From positions 60,413-124,412 of the forward strand of contig NZ_JADNAT010000012.1 in assembly GCF_015550425.1 (NCBI RefSeq): a DNA stretch of 64,000 nucleotides. The letters are read 5' to 3'. A program made the translations under genes and the position numbers. The notes under the pieces were generated by a model, which was given only the letters and a program-made list of their open reading frames with translations, had not been told where the DNA came from and did not search any database. The DNA is from Clostridium sp. 1001275B_160808_H3 (lineage in GTDB: Bacteria; Bacillota; Clostridia; Clostridiales; Clostridiaceae). Positions 28,374-38,581 of this stretch are shown here, piece by piece (position 1 is the first letter of the stretch; every line of letters begins with the position of its first letter).

Positions 28374-29999
28374 CTATTTATTTTTGTAAATTACTTTACC
28401 TTCTTTTATTGTTTCTAATATTTTTATATCTTTTAATTCTTCTTTATTAACTTCTAATGGGTTTCTATCTAAGATTACAAAGTCTGCAACCTTTCCTTCC
28501 TCAATAGAACCTTTAGTGTCTTCTTCGAAGTATTGATAAGCTCCATTTATTGTAACAGCTTTTATAGCATCCATTACAGGAATTCTTAAATCTTCTCCTA
28601 AGACTCTACCACCTAGAGTTTTTCTGTTTACTGCATTGTGTATTGCTAACATTTGATTAGGCATTTTTACTGGTGGATCTTGATGTAATGTAAAATTCAT
28701 TCCTCTGTCTAAAGCTGATTTAGCAGGGCTAATTCTATTAGCTCTTTCAGGTCCAAAAACAGATTCATAGTGATAATCTCCCCAGAAGTAAATATGATCT
28801 AAGAAGAATGTTGGAAGTATTCCAAGTTCTTTCATTTCATCTAATTGATCTTCTCTTACTGTTTGGCAATGTACCATTACTGGTCTTAAGTCAGTAGTAT
28901 TTCCTGATAACTCTAAAGCTTTTCTATAGCATCTTATAAATTGATCTGATGCCGCATCACCATTACAGTGAACATTCACTTGTATGTTGTTGTCAATTAA
29001 AGTCTTAAAGTAATCTATAACTACATCATCTTCTTGAGTTCCATATCCACAATAATCTGCATCTTTTCCTGCTGGTACTTCATAATATGGTTTTGTTAAC
29101 CAAGCAGTTTTTCCTTGTGGTGAACCATCTAACCAAGTTTTTCCTCCTAATAATTTATAATGATTTACATAATTTCTCTTAGGAGTACCTTCATTCTTTA
29201 ATAACTTCATTGTAGTATGTTGAACTGCAAAGCCAACTATATCAAGCATTAATGCACCTGCTTGAGCAGCGCCTTGTAATAATTGATTCATTCCTTCATC
29301 AACACTTGCATCTTGACATGTAGTTATACCAAATGAAGCATATATTTCTTGTGCTTTTTTAACACAATTCATAAGAGTTTCAAATGATGGTGCTGGAATA
29401 CATTTTTTCTTTTCTGGATCTAAACAAGCATTTTCTTCTAAAATACCATTTGGGTCCTTGCTTCCTTCAACAGTTCTAACTATACCACCTTCTGGTACTT
29501 CGTAATCTTCACCAACATATCCAAAAGCCTCTAAAGCCTTTGAGTTAACTACTGCTATGTGTCCTGATGCATGGCTTATATATATCGGAGTAGTAGTACT
29601 TATTTTATCTAAATCGAATTTAGTTGGATGCTCTTCATTTTCATATTTAGTGTTATCATAGCCAAATCCAATTAACCATTCTCCTTCTTTTGGAGGATTT
29701 TCAGCCATCTTTTTCTTTAATATTTCAATAAATTCTTCTTTAGATTTTGCTCCACTTAAATCAGTTATCATTAAAGTTTGAGCTATTGCAACAATATGAC
29801 CATGTGGATCAATAAATCCTGGTAACATAGTTTTTCCCTCTAAATCTACTAATTGTGTATTATCATCTTTTAATGATAATATTTCATTTTTAGTTCCAAC
29901 CTTTTTAACTTGTCGATTTTCTACTAAAACAGCTTCTACTGTAGGCATTTCATCATTTACAGTTAAAATTGTTCCATTGTAATATATTATTTTTTCCAT
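28374..29999 (-). CDS. YtcJ-like amidohydrolase
   Basis: This is a metal-dependent hydrolase of the amidohydrolase superfamily (YtcJ type) of 541 residues. It shows the N-terminal GFIDPHGH metal motif, further histidines in VNVHCNGDAASDQF and PVMVHCQTV, and the late ADFVILDRNP segment typical of the beta-sandwich closing strand. The substrate is unknown; related proteins hydrolyse cyclic amides or N-acyl compounds. The frame extends 12 codons upstream to a GTG, but AGAGG favours the ATG at 29999. The transporter gene 120 bp upstream likely supplies its substrate. Confidence 0.85.
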   Translation of the reverse strand: MEKIIYYNGTILTVNDEMPTVEAVLVENRQVKKVGTKNEILSLKDDNTQLVDLEGKTMLPGFIDPHGHIVAIAQTLMITDLSGAKSKEEFIEILKKKMAENPPKEGEWLIGFGYDNTKYENEEHPTKFDLDKISTTTPIYISHASGHIAVVNSKALEAFGYVGEDYEVPEGGIVRTVEGSKDPNGILEENACLDPEKKKCIPAPSFETLMNCVKKAQEIYASFGITTCQDASVDEGMNQLLQGAAQAGALMLDIVGFAVQHTTMKLLKNEGTPKRNYVNHYKLLGGKTWLDGSPQGKTAWLTKPYYEVPAGKDADYCGYGTQEDDVVIDYFKTLIDNNIQVNVHCNGDAASDQFIRCYRKALELSGNTTDLRPVMVHCQTVREDQLDEMKELGILPTFFLDHIYFWGDYHYESVFGPERANRISPAKSALDRGMNFTLHQDPPVKMPNQMLAIHNAVNRKTLGGRVLGEDLRIPVMDAIKAVTINGAYQYFEEDTKGSIEEGKVADFVILDRNPLEVNKEELKDIKILETIKEGKVIYKNK

Positions 30000-30118
30000 A
30001 CTATTTGCCTCTTTTCCTCTTTTTTCTACAAGCACTACTTTTCAGTTATTACTAAAACATAATCAAAATATTATTATACTAATCAATTTATATACACATA
30101 TATTAAATAAAATTTAAT

Positions 30119-31366
30119 TTATTTTGTATTACTAAACATTTGTTTAGATTTGATAATAGCATATCCATTTAAAGCATATCCTACTAATCCCACAGCTAAG
30201 AATATTATAGATGCTGTTGATAATCCTAAGTTAGTAGATGCTATTGTGAATAATAATGGTGATACAGCACTACCTAAAGCATAGAACATACCTACTTTAG
30301 CAAATTTTTGTGTACCATCTCTATGTCCAAATACATCAGCAGGCATATATGCTGGACCTGATGTTATTGTAAATACTGTTAATCCTGAGAATATAGGTAC
30401 TAAGTATCCTAATGCACTAGCTTCTGGCATGAAAATTATTACTAATAATCCTAGTGATACCCCTACACATGATATCATCATTGGCTTAAATGAACCTAAT
30501 TTATCAAATAATTTTCCTCCACCAACATTACCAATTAAGCAAGCAACTCCATATGCAGATCCAGCCATTGCTACTTGTGAAGCTGAGAATCCTTTAGTAG
30601 TTAAAACTGGTATAGCTTGTGTTGCTAAAGTAACTGCTGCAAAACATATAAATAATGCACCTACACAGAACATCCAGAAATATTTATTTTTCATATTTTC
30701 TGCATCTGATAAACCTTCATAAGTTACTCTCTTAGCTTTTGAATTAGTAGTAGAAGCTTCTTCTCTTACAATTTCATTTTCTTTAGGGTATCTTATAAAT
30801 AATAGCGCTAAAGGAATACCTACGATCATAAGTAGTGCACCTAAGATCATATAAGTTTTTTGCCAACCATAATTTCCAAGGAATTTAACAACAATTTGTT
30901 GTAGGAATACGTTACCGATTGATCCTCCGGCTAAAGCTATTCCTAATGCAGTACCTCTACCTTCACCTGGGAACCAATGACTCATCATAATAGGTAATGA
31001 TAATCCAGTAAATAATAATGTACCAACTTGAGTTACGAATGCACTTGCATTAAACATAAATGCATTTTGTGCAAGTCCGTAAGATGCAAAAGATAAACCA
31101 GCAATAATTAAACCTGCTACATAAATATATTTAATTTTAAACTTATCATATAGTTTTGCTAATAAAGGGTTAAATAAAACCGGTATTGTTCCTGAGAAAT
31201 ATAGCATTGTAAATCCTATTTCAGAAATAATTCCTGATTCTGATACTGGAACTTGCATTTGAGCTTGCAAGTTTTGTGATATACAATATGGTATTGCTTG
31301 AATTAAAAAGCAAATAAATACAATAAAATATCTTTTATTATTTAAGTTTTTTTTGTTTTGTGTCAT
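30119..31366 (-). CDS. MFS transporter, oxalate/formate antiporter-like (OFA)
   Basis: This is a 415-residue, 12-helix major facilitator. The GRGTALGIALAGGSIGN segment and overall spacing resemble the OFA (oxalate:formate antiporter) family of organic-anion carriers. AAGGAAGGA precedes the ATG. It lies upstream of the amidohydrolase in the same direction, suggesting an uptake-and-hydrolysis pair for an amide or carboxylate compound. The substrate is not predictable from sequence. Confidence 0.82.
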   Translation of the reverse strand: MTQNKKNLNNKRYFIVFICFLIQAIPYCISQNLQAQMQVPVSESGIISEIGFTMLYFSGTIPVLFNPLLAKLYDKFKIKYIYVAGLIIAGLSFASYGLAQNAFMFNASAFVTQVGTLLFTGLSLPIMMSHWFPGEGRGTALGIALAGGSIGNVFLQQIVVKFLGNYGWQKTYMILGALLMIVGIPLALLFIRYPKENEIVREEASTTNSKAKRVTYEGLSDAENMKNKYFWMFCVGALFICFAAVTLATQAIPVLTTKGFSASQVAMAGSAYGVACLIGNVGGGKLFDKLGSFKPMMISCVGVSLGLLVIIFMPEASALGYLVPIFSGLTVFTITSGPAYMPADVFGHRDGTQKFAKVGMFYALGSAVSPLLFTIASTNLGLSTASIIFLAVGLVGYALNGYAIIKSKQMFSNTK

Positions 31367-31737
31367 CTTTATCCTTCCTTACCTTTCAAATTTTTTCTTG
31401 TCGCAACATATTTGTATACTATAAAATAATTACTATGTTATTCCTAGGTTGCTCAAAATTAATTAATATAATTCACATGAAAATTTTGTTATTTATCTTA
31501 TCTTCTACTTATAAGTAAAACTCTCATTTGCTAAGCAATAATTATTATACATACATTATGCTAATTAGTTAAATACTCTTTTTTTATATTATATATAAGT
31601 AAAAACATATATGTAAATTTCTCCATTTTTATCGATAAAAATGGTCTTATTTTTCCTATTAATGTTAGTATAAAGTAATGGTCACAATTATTAGAACTAA
31701 GTAAAATAATAATTAGTTAAGAAAGGATATATCCACT
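31367..31737. other. Gene-free region beside the IS remnant
   Basis: This AT-rich stretch contains the transporter leader and, toward 31660-31737, probably the left end of the decayed IS element (a TAATGGTCACAATTATTAGA segment and an AAAGGA ribosome binding site). No intact gene or clear promoter was found. Confidence 0.35.
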
Positions 31738-31968
31738 ATGAATAAAGGCAGAAGATTTGATTAAGAATATAAAGATATGATATTAGACTTATTTAAGGCT
31801 GGGATTAGCTTAGCAGAATTTGTAACAAAAAAACTAGATTAAATAATAAAATATATATATTGTAATAAAATACACCATGATATTAAGACTATGTGTACCG
31901 TTCTTGGCATAGCAAAAAGTACAGATCATAACTCTTTTGATAAAAGTGATTCTAAAAAAATCAACTAG
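31738..31968 (+). pseudogene. Decayed IS3-family transposase remnant
   Basis: Read in one frame through stops, the sequence gives MNKGRRFD, stop, EYKDMILDLFKAGISLAEF, which resembles the start of an IS3/IS150-type OrfA. Later, HHDIKTMCTVLGIAKST and SFDKSDSKK resemble the start of OrfB. The middle of OrfA and nearly all of OrfB, including the DDE catalytic core, are missing. It is therefore a deleted, inactive insertion sequence in the accessory block between uvrB and uvrA. Confidence 0.7.
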
Positions 31969-32012
31969 TATCCAATATATTCTTCCAAGTAACAATAAAA
32001 ATAAGGCTATAA

Positions 32013-32067
32013 AAATATTATACGACAGTGACTTGGATTAGCTCCAAGTCACTGTCGTATAATATTT
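32013..32067 (-). terminator. 25-bp perfect hairpin after uvrB
   Basis: Two 25-nt arms (core TACGACAGTGACTTGGA) are exact inverse complements around a 5-nt loop, 46 nt beyond the uvrB stop. On the minus strand TATTTTT follows, so it can terminate uvrB, but it is much longer than the other terminators here and lies beside the IS remnant. Confidence 0.6.
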
Positions 32068-32112
32068 ATATCCTTCTATTACTAAATTTAACAATTCACA
32101 TGATAAATACTT

Positions 32113-34086
32113 TTACTTTTTACCTTTTAAATCATTAATTATGTCACGCAATTCTGCAGCTCTTTCAAACTGTAAGTTCTTAGCTGCTTCCATCATTTCT
32201 TCAGTATATTTCTTGATTAATTTCTTCTTATCCTTTTCTGAGACCTTCTTATCACCCTCAGACTTATATTCAACTTTATCTTCTGATATCTTTGTAGCTT
32301 CAATAACTTCTCTAACATCTTTAATTATAGTTTGAGGAATAATTCCATGTTCCTCATTATACTTCATTTGGATTTCTCTTCTTCTTTCTGTTTCCTTTAT
32401 GGCTTTATTCATTGATTTAGTGATATTATCAGCATACATTATTACTTTACTTTCAGAATTTCTTGCAGCTCTACCTATCGTTTGAATTAATGAAGTTTCT
32501 GAACGTAAGAAACCTTCTTTATCAGCATCTAATATTGCTACTAATGCAACTTCAGGAATATCTAATCCCTCTCTTAAAAGATTTATCCCAACTAATACAT
32601 CAAATTCTCCAAGTCTCAGATCTCTTATAATTTTCATTCTTTCTATTGTTTCAATATCTGAATGCATGTATGTAGTTTTTATACCTAAATCTTTTAAATA
32701 TTTAGTTAAATCCTCTGCCATTCTTTTTGTTAGAGTTGTTATAAGAGTTCTAAATCCCTTTTCTGTAGTCCTCTTAATCTCCGCATATAAATCATCTATT
32801 TGACCTTCCACTGGTCTTATCTCTATAACTGGATCTATTAATCCTGTCGGTCTTATGACTTGCTCTGCTATATTAGTTGAATGATCTATTTCATATTGAC
32901 TTGGAGTTGCACTTACAAAAACCACTTGATTCATTTTATCTTCAAATTCTGTAAATTTTAATGGTCTGTTATCATATGCACATGGCAATCTAAATCCATA
33001 TTCAACCAATGTATCCTTCCTAGATCTATCACCTGCATACATAGCTCTACATTGTGGTAAAGTAACATGACTCTCATCTATAAACATCAAATAATCATCA
33101 GGAAAATAATCAAGTAGTGTCTGAGGTGGAGTTCCCGCAGCCCTACCATCTAGTATTCTTGAATAGTTTTCTATTCCACTACAATATCCCATTTCTCTGA
33201 TCATTTCTATATCATAATTAGTTCTTTGTCTTAACCTTTGAGCTTCTAATAATTTTTCCTGACTGTTAAGTTCTCTTAATCTATCTTCTAATTCATCTTC
33301 AATTCTACTTATAGCTTTTTCTAAAACTTCTGGAGAAGTAGCAAAGTGAGATGCCGGAGAAATTGAGACATGATTTCTTTCTCCTAATATGTTTCCAGTT
33401 AAAACATCAAACTCCCTAATTCTTTCAATTTCATCTCCAAAAAACTCTACTCTAATTCCTTTGTTAGAAGATGATGCAGGAATTATATCTAAGGAATCTC
33501 CTCTAACTCTAAAGCTTCCTCTTGCAAAATCTATATCATTTCTTTCATATTGTATCTCTATAAGCTTTCTCATTATCTCATCTCTATCTCTTTCCATTCC
33601 TGTTCTTAAAGAAATAGTTAGCTTTTTGTATTCTTCTGGATTACCTAAACCATATATACAGGACACAGACGCAACTATTATTACATCTCTTCTTTCTAAT
33701 AAAGCTGATGTAGCTGAATGTCGAAGCTTATCTATTTCATCATTTATAGATGCATCCTTTTCTATAAATGTATCAGTTTGTGGTACATAAGCTTCGGGTT
33801 GATAGTAGTCATAGTATGACACAAAGTATTCTACAATATTATTAGGAAAAAATTCTTTAAATTCAGAACACAGTTGAGCTGCTAATGTTTTATTGTGAGC
33901 TAGAATAATTGTTGGCTTTTGAACTCTTTGTATTATATTAGCCATTGTATATGTTTTACCTGATCCAGTTACCCCTAATAAAGTCTGACCTCTATCTCCC
34001 CTTTTTATTGAATTTACTATACTTTCTATAGCTTGTGGCTGATCTCCAGTTGGCTTAAATTTTGATTCAATCTTAAATTCTGGCAT
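32113..34086 (-). CDS. uvrB: Excinuclease ABC subunit UvrB
   Basis: UvrB is the helicase-like subunit that verifies DNA damage and recruits UvrC. The 657-residue protein has Walker A GVTGSGKT near residue 39, the beta-hairpin region [12 protein letters not shown], a DESH box, helicase motifs through GRAARN, and a C-terminal UVR motif ([17 protein letters not shown]). An ATG five codons upstream exists, but GGGGGTG fits the start at 34086 with 5-6 nt spacing. It follows the PDZ gene by about 100 nt. No LexA box was seen. Confidence 0.96.
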   Translation of the reverse strand: MPEFKIESKFKPTGDQPQAIESIVNSIKRGDRGQTLLGVTGSGKTYTMANIIQRVQKPTIILAHNKTLAAQLCSEFKEFFPNNIVEYFVSYYDYYQPEAYVPQTDTFIEKDASINDEIDKLRHSATSALLERRDVIIVASVSCIYGLGNPEEYKKLTISLRTGMERDRDEIMRKLIEIQYERNDIDFARGSFRVRGDSLDIIPASSSNKGIRVEFFGDEIERIREFDVLTGNILGERNHVSISPASHFATSPEVLEKAISRIEDELEDRLRELNSQEKLLEAQRLRQRTNYDIEMIREMGYCSGIENYSRILDGRAAGTPPQTLLDYFPDDYLMFIDESHVTLPQCRAMYAGDRSRKDTLVEYGFRLPCAYDNRPLKFTEFEDKMNQVVFVSATPSQYEIDHSTNIAEQVIRPTGLIDPVIEIRPVEGQIDDLYAEIKRTTEKGFRTLITTLTKRMAEDLTKYLKDLGIKTTYMHSDIETIERMKIIRDLRLGEFDVLVGINLLREGLDIPEVALVAILDADKEGFLRSETSLIQTIGRAARNSESKVIMYADNITKSMNKAIKETERRREIQMKYNEEHGIIPQTIIKDVREVIEATKISEDKVEYKSEGDKKVSEKDKKKLIKKYTEEMMEAAKNLQFERAAELRDIINDLKGKK

Positions 34087-34180
34087 CTTTTTCACCCCCA
34101 TAAATTTTATTTATTATGTTTATATTTTATCCTTTATATTTGCCTTATACAATCAATAATAATCTTTTTATTAAATAAAA

Positions 34181-34199
34181 AGAAAGCTTATCGCTTTCT
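34181..34199 (-). terminator. PDZ gene terminator
   Basis: A 7-bp stem AGAAAGC/GCTTTCT overlaps the PDZ gene stop codon and is followed by TTTTATTT on the minus strand. Confidence 0.6.
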
Positions 34200-35456
34200 C
34201 TTCATTTGCTCTAATACTTTTTTAAAATCATTATTATCTACACTCAATGTATCATCTACTTTAACCATTTTCGGCACAAGAAGCAATCCTAACCTCTTAT
34301 TCTTCGGTATTATAGTTAAATCGACTATTTCCCCGGAAATTTTTCTAATTTTAACCGAAACATTTTGGATGCTATCTCTAACTATTTTAAATATTTCTAC
34401 TTCTGAAACTGTCTTCATATTATTAATTTCTATTATTTTATCCCCTCTTCTTATACCAGCCTCATAAGCAGGTGAAGTTGGTGCTACTTCTAATACAGAA
34501 ACTCCATCATTATCTGTTACATAAAGATATTTTCCAGCCTCTTCAATTTTATTTTGAATTTTAATCATTATTTCATGACCTAATGGTGCAAATACTATGA
34601 CAATAATTTGTCCAATTACCCCAAACTGTGAAACTTGTGCTATTAAAGTTAATAAGACTCCGTAAATAAATATTCCAATTCCTGAATAAATAGGCTTTTT
34701 GATTTTATCTTTAGTGAATGATACAGAATTATAGCCTATAACTCCATATAACGGTATTGCCCCTATTATAGCAGTACTTAAAATCAATAATGTTTCTGCC
34801 CTATTTATTATCGGCCACCAATTTGGAGTATCCACAGCTGATGTTGTAACACTTGAAATACTTCCTGAAAAAGCTATAAATATAGCCACTGGTAAAGCCC
34901 AATATCTATTATATGCAAATCCACCTACTATTTTATCGTCTCTATTAGAGAAGACAGGTATAGCACCTCTACTACCATCAAAAATAACTAATAATCCTTC
35001 AACTACATGCATAATTCCAACGAATGTCATAAGTGATAATATGTTTACATTGATATATGATTCAGTATTGGTTACATTAGCTAAAATTCCCGATAAAATA
35101 CTTATTATTCCTAAGACTGCTCCAGAATAAGAAAAACATATAAATCTCTTTTTTATAAATAGTAATAAAATTGATATCATAAACATTATTTCTATCCCAG
35201 AATTCTCATTAAATATTATTCCTAAACTACTCATAATTAGACTTACTATAGCCCCACCTATTATCCCTAAAGAAATTTGTGATAAAGTAAGTTCTAAAGG
35301 GGAGTTAATACTCTCCCCAATAGTCATCTTCTGCATTATTGTTATTCTTTTGTTCTTTAAATAGAACATTACTCCTAAAACTACTAGCATCACTATGTGC
35401 ATTGGCTCAATTATGGCATATGCTACTGTTCTTAATGTATATAGTACTAACTCCAT
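34188..35456 (-). CDS. Polytopic membrane protein with C-terminal PDZ domain
   Basis: This 422-residue protein has about eight hydrophobic segments in its first 310 residues. A PDZ domain follows (VTDNDGVSVLEVAPTSPAYE... GIRRGDKIIEINN), presumably cytoplasmic. The layout resembles MinJ/SwrA-type topology proteins of Firmicutes that link MinD to DivIVA, but sequence alone does not prove that role. It lies 11 nt after the S41 protease gene, in the ftsE-ftsX-ctpA-PDZ-uvrB order. Confidence 0.75.
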   Translation of the reverse strand: MELVLYTLRTVAYAIIEPMHIVMLVVLGVMFYLKNKRITIMQKMTIGESINSPLELTLSQISLGIIGGAIVSLIMSSLGIIFNENSGIEIMFMISILLLFIKKRFICFSYSGAVLGIISILSGILANVTNTESYINVNILSLMTFVGIMHVVEGLLVIFDGSRGAIPVFSNRDDKIVGGFAYNRYWALPVAIFIAFSGSISSVTTSAVDTPNWWPIINRAETLLILSTAIIGAIPLYGVIGYNSVSFTKDKIKKPIYSGIGIFIYGVLLTLIAQVSQFGVIGQIIVIVFAPLGHEIMIKIQNKIEEAGKYLYVTDNDGVSVLEVAPTSPAYEAGIRRGDKIIEINNMKTVSEVEIFKIVRDSIQNVSVKIRKISGEIVDLTIIPKNKRLGLLLVPKMVKVDDTLSVDNNDFKKVLEQMKRKR

Positions 35457-35467
35457 CTGTGAGCCTC

Positions 35468-36724
35468 CTATTTTAACTTATCTTTCATTGCCTCTACTGC
35501 TTTATTAAATTGTGGGTCTATACTTCTATCATATTCCTTTGATAAAATTTCTTCTGGAATTGTCACTTCAATATCAGGCTTTATTCCAATCTTGTGTATA
35601 TTTTCTCCATTAGGAGTATAATATTTCGAAGTTGTTACTTTTAATCCACCATTTCCGTCTTTAAATTCTATTAACTGTTGAACTACACCTTTACCAAAAC
35701 TTGTTGTTCCAATTATAGTTCCAGCACCATAATCTCTTAATGCTCCAGTAACTACTTCTGATGCTGATGCACTACCTCCATCTATTAATATTACTAAAGG
35801 CACACCTTCTGCTTCTCCACCTATAGATTTTGATTCTTGTTTATTACCGTATTTATCTATAGTATAAGTTACAACTTCTCCTTTTGGTATAAATTGTGAA
35901 GCTACGTTAACTGCCTCTCCTAAGAAACCACCTGGATTTCCTCTTAAATCCAGAATAATCCCCTTCATACCTTTACCTTTTAGTTCAACTATCTTTTCTT
36001 TAAAGTTCTTTGCTACATCCTCATCAAAAGAAGATATTTGTATATATCCTATATTTTCATCTATTATTTCGCCTCTAACTGAAACTACTTTAATTACATC
36101 TCTAACTATTGTTATGTCAAGGTCCTTTGAGTTTGCTCTAGCAACTGTTAATGTTACTGGATTTCCTTGTTCACCTTTTATCATAGATATTGTTTTCTCT
36201 ACATTTGGTTCTGTTATATCTGTACCATCAACTTTTAATATAACATCTCCACTTTTTAATCCTGCAACTTCTGCAGGTGAACCTTCTATAGGTGCGACAA
36301 CTGTTACTTTATCGTCTTTAATTCCAAGCTGAGCTCCTATTCCTACAAAATGACCTTCACTTTGCTCTACAAATGACTTATATTCATCTGCATTCATAAA
36401 TACTGTATATGGATCTTTTAGTGACTGTGTCATCCCTTTAATTGCAGCTTCTAAAAGAGAATTATCGTCTATTTCTCCATCATATTTTGCAAGAAGTGCA
36501 TCCCTTACTTGAAACAATAAATCATATTTTTTCACATCTTTGATGTCAGTTAAATCTTTTGCAACATCTTCACTTACATTTTTTAAACTTAATCCATTAA
36601 ATGCAAATACATTTCCCATATAGAAAAACATTACATTTGAAAATAAAAATATTATAACTATTCCTACTATAATTAGTGGCTTTTTAAATTTATTGCTTCT
36701 TCTTCTACTGTTATTATCCTCCAT
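35468..36724 (-). CDS. ctpA: S41 family carboxy-terminal processing protease
   Basis: This is a secreted or membrane-anchored serine protease with a Ser-Lys dyad. The 418-residue protein has an N-terminal membrane anchor (about 18-38), a PDZ domain (about 105-190) and the S41 catalytic region with DLRGNPGG, the nucleophile in GGSASASEV and lysine in GTTSFGKGVVQ. Homologues in Bacillus (CtpA/CtpB) process wall or sporulation proteins. It follows ftsX after a terminator-like hairpin. Confidence 0.92.
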   Translation of the reverse strand: MEDNNSRRRSNKFKKPLIIVGIVIIFLFSNVMFFYMGNVFAFNGLSLKNVSEDVAKDLTDIKDVKKYDLLFQVRDALLAKYDGEIDDNSLLEAAIKGMTQSLKDPYTVFMNADEYKSFVEQSEGHFVGIGAQLGIKDDKVTVVAPIEGSPAEVAGLKSGDVILKVDGTDITEPNVEKTISMIKGEQGNPVTLTVARANSKDLDITIVRDVIKVVSVRGEIIDENIGYIQISSFDEDVAKNFKEKIVELKGKGMKGIILDLRGNPGGFLGEAVNVASQFIPKGEVVTYTIDKYGNKQESKSIGGEAEGVPLVILIDGGSASASEVVTGALRDYGAGTIIGTTSFGKGVVQQLIEFKDGNGGLKVTTSKYYTPNGENIHKIGIKPDIEVTIPEEILSKEYDRSIDPQFNKAVEAMKDKLK

Positions 36725-36801
36725 ATCCTAATACTTCCTTTCATAAAATTCTCTTAACTTATATATACATTATCTATACTCCTAGATTCCTTTAAATATG
36801 T

Positions 36802-36828
36802 TTTAAGTGGAGATAAACTCCACTTAAA
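36802..36828 (-). terminator. ftsEX terminator
   Basis: A perfect 11-bp stem TTTAAGTGGAG/CTCCACTTTAAA-type (arms TTTAAGTGGAG and CTCCACTTAAA) lies downstream of ftsX on the minus strand, with only a short T tract. Confidence 0.5.
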
Positions 36829-36862
36829 TTATATCAATTATTTTCTCTTTTTATTTAATATT

Positions 36863-37753
36863 TTATACATCTAAGAATTTTCTTAACGCAACTATACTTC
36901 CTATAGCTCCAACTATCATCCCACCTAAAAGGAATACCCAAGTTAATGTTCCAAGTACGAACACTGGAGAAACCAATGTAACTAAGAACATATTTGATAC
37001 TATGTATCCATAAGCCCATTTATATAATACATATAATAATAAGCTTGAAAGTAATGAACCAATTGTCCCAATTATCATCCCTTCAATTATAAATGGCCAT
37101 CTTATAAACCAGTCAGTAGCTCCTACAAACTTCATTATTCCAACTTCTTTTCTTCTTGAATATACTGTAATTTTTGTTGTATTAGTTATTAGGAATATAG
37201 ATACCCCTATAAATACAGCAAATAATACTAAACCAGCTACCCTAACCCCACCAACAAATTTGCTTATAGTATTTATCATATCTTGTTGATTTGATATATT
37301 TTCTACACCACTCATATCTTTTACAGCATTACTAATACCATTCGCATATTCAGGGTCTTCTAGTTTTACTATAAATGAACTTGGAAGTGGATTATTTTGT
37401 AAATCATATCCTTGTAATAATCCTGGATTATCTTTTAAGCTTTCTTTAAAATTTATAAAAGCTTCTTCTCTAGATTCGTATATTACTTCTTTAGCTCCTT
37501 CTTGTTCATTTAGTTTCATTTCTATTTCTCTTTGATCCAATAACTTTATATCATCTTTTAAGAAAACCTTAATTTCAACCTTTGACGCAACATCTTCTAT
37601 TGCCTTATTAAAGTTTAACCCTAATAAAGTAAATGTACCAAATATAAAGAATGTTATTAGTACAGTAATCATTGCTGCTATACTTAATGTTCTATTTCTT
37701 TTAAGACTTTTTAAAGCGTCTATAAAAAAGTACTTTAATGTATTAATCTTCAT
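36863..37753 (-). CDS. ftsX: Cell division protein FtsX
   Basis: FtsX is the membrane subunit of the FtsEX complex, which activates peptidoglycan hydrolases. The 296-residue protein has four membrane segments: one near residues 25-48 and three in the last 130 residues. A large extracellular loop lies between the first two. In Firmicutes FtsEX activates CwlO/PcsB-type enzymes; a CwlO-like NlpC/P60 hydrolase is encoded at 58871-60088. The start overlaps the end of ftsE by 11 nt. Confidence 0.93.
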   Translation of the reverse strand: MKINTLKYFFIDALKSLKRNRTLSIAAMITVLITFFIFGTFTLLGLNFNKAIEDVASKVEIKVFLKDDIKLLDQREIEMKLNEQEGAKEVIYESREEAFINFKESLKDNPGLLQGYDLQNNPLPSSFIVKLEDPEYANGISNAVKDMSGVENISNQQDMINTISKFVGGVRVAGLVLFAVFIGVSIFLITNTTKITVYSRRKEVGIMKFVGATDWFIRWPFIIEGMIIGTIGSLLSSLLLYVLYKWAYGYIVSNMFLVTLVSPVFVLGTLTWVFLLGGMIVGAIGSIVALRKFLDV

Positions 37754-38429
37754 TTTCGTACATCCCCCTCTTGGTATCTCTTGCTATACATCCTTTTTCT
37801 ATAGCAATAACTCTCTTCTTCATATTATCAACTATATCTTTAGCATGAGTTGCCATTAATATGGTTGTACCAGCTCTATTTATATCCTCTAATAAATCCA
37901 TTATTTCTTTAGCAGTTTCTGGATCTAAATTACCTGTTGGTTCATCACATATCAAAACTGATGGATTATTAACTATTGCCCTTGCTAATGCAACTCTTTG
38001 CTGTTCTCCCCCTGATAATTCATTTGGAAACATTTTATACTTATGAGAAAGCCCAACAAGAGATAGTACCATAGGAACCCTCTTTCTAATTTCCTTCTGA
38101 GAGGCTTCTACAACTCTCATTGCAAAAGCAACATTTTCATATACATTTAATGTAGGTATCAATCTAAAATCCTGAAAAACCATACCTATCTTTCTTCTAT
38201 AATAAGGCACTTGCCTTCTTGTTATTGTTGAAAGCTTTTTTCCTGCAACTGTTATATCACCAACTGTTGGATCAGTTTCTTTAATTAACATTTTAATAAA
38301 AGTTGATTTCCCTGCTCCTGAAGGTCCAACTAAAAATACAAATTCACCTGACTCTATATTTATATTTACATCTGCTAAAGCCTTAACATTATTATCATAT
38401 AGCTTAGATACATTCTTAAATTCTATCAT
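37743..38429 (-). CDS. ftsE: Cell division ATP-binding protein FtsE
   Basis: FtsE is the ABC ATPase of the FtsEX complex. The 228-residue protein has Walker A GPSGAGKST (35-43), the signature LSGGEQQRVALARA, Walker B VLICDEPTGNLD and the switch histidine in ATHAKD. GAGGTG lies upstream of the ATG. It is translationally coupled to ftsX by overlap. Confidence 0.95.
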   Translation of the reverse strand: MIEFKNVSKLYDNNVKALADVNINIESGEFVFLVGPSGAGKSTFIKMLIKETDPTVGDITVAGKKLSTITRRQVPYYRRKIGMVFQDFRLIPTLNVYENVAFAMRVVEASQKEIRKRVPMVLSLVGLSHKYKMFPNELSGGEQQRVALARAIVNNPSVLICDEPTGNLDPETAKEIMDLLEDINRAGTTILMATHAKDIVDNMKKRVIAIEKGCIARDTKRGMYENED

Positions 38430-38581
38430 TTCACAACACCTCGCATCAGCGTATTATTTTAAAGTTGTTAAACCCATAGCGTTATTATAGCATAACAAAG
38501 TCTAAGGAAAAACTTTTTTTATGATTTTATAGCTAAGAAAACTTATATTTATTCAGTTTTCTTCAAAATTTTCATTAATTC

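Noticed and set aside
31660..31968. An intact insertion sequence beside uvrB
   Set aside because: Several in-frame stops, missing transposase core and no second terminal repeat show it is only a remnant.
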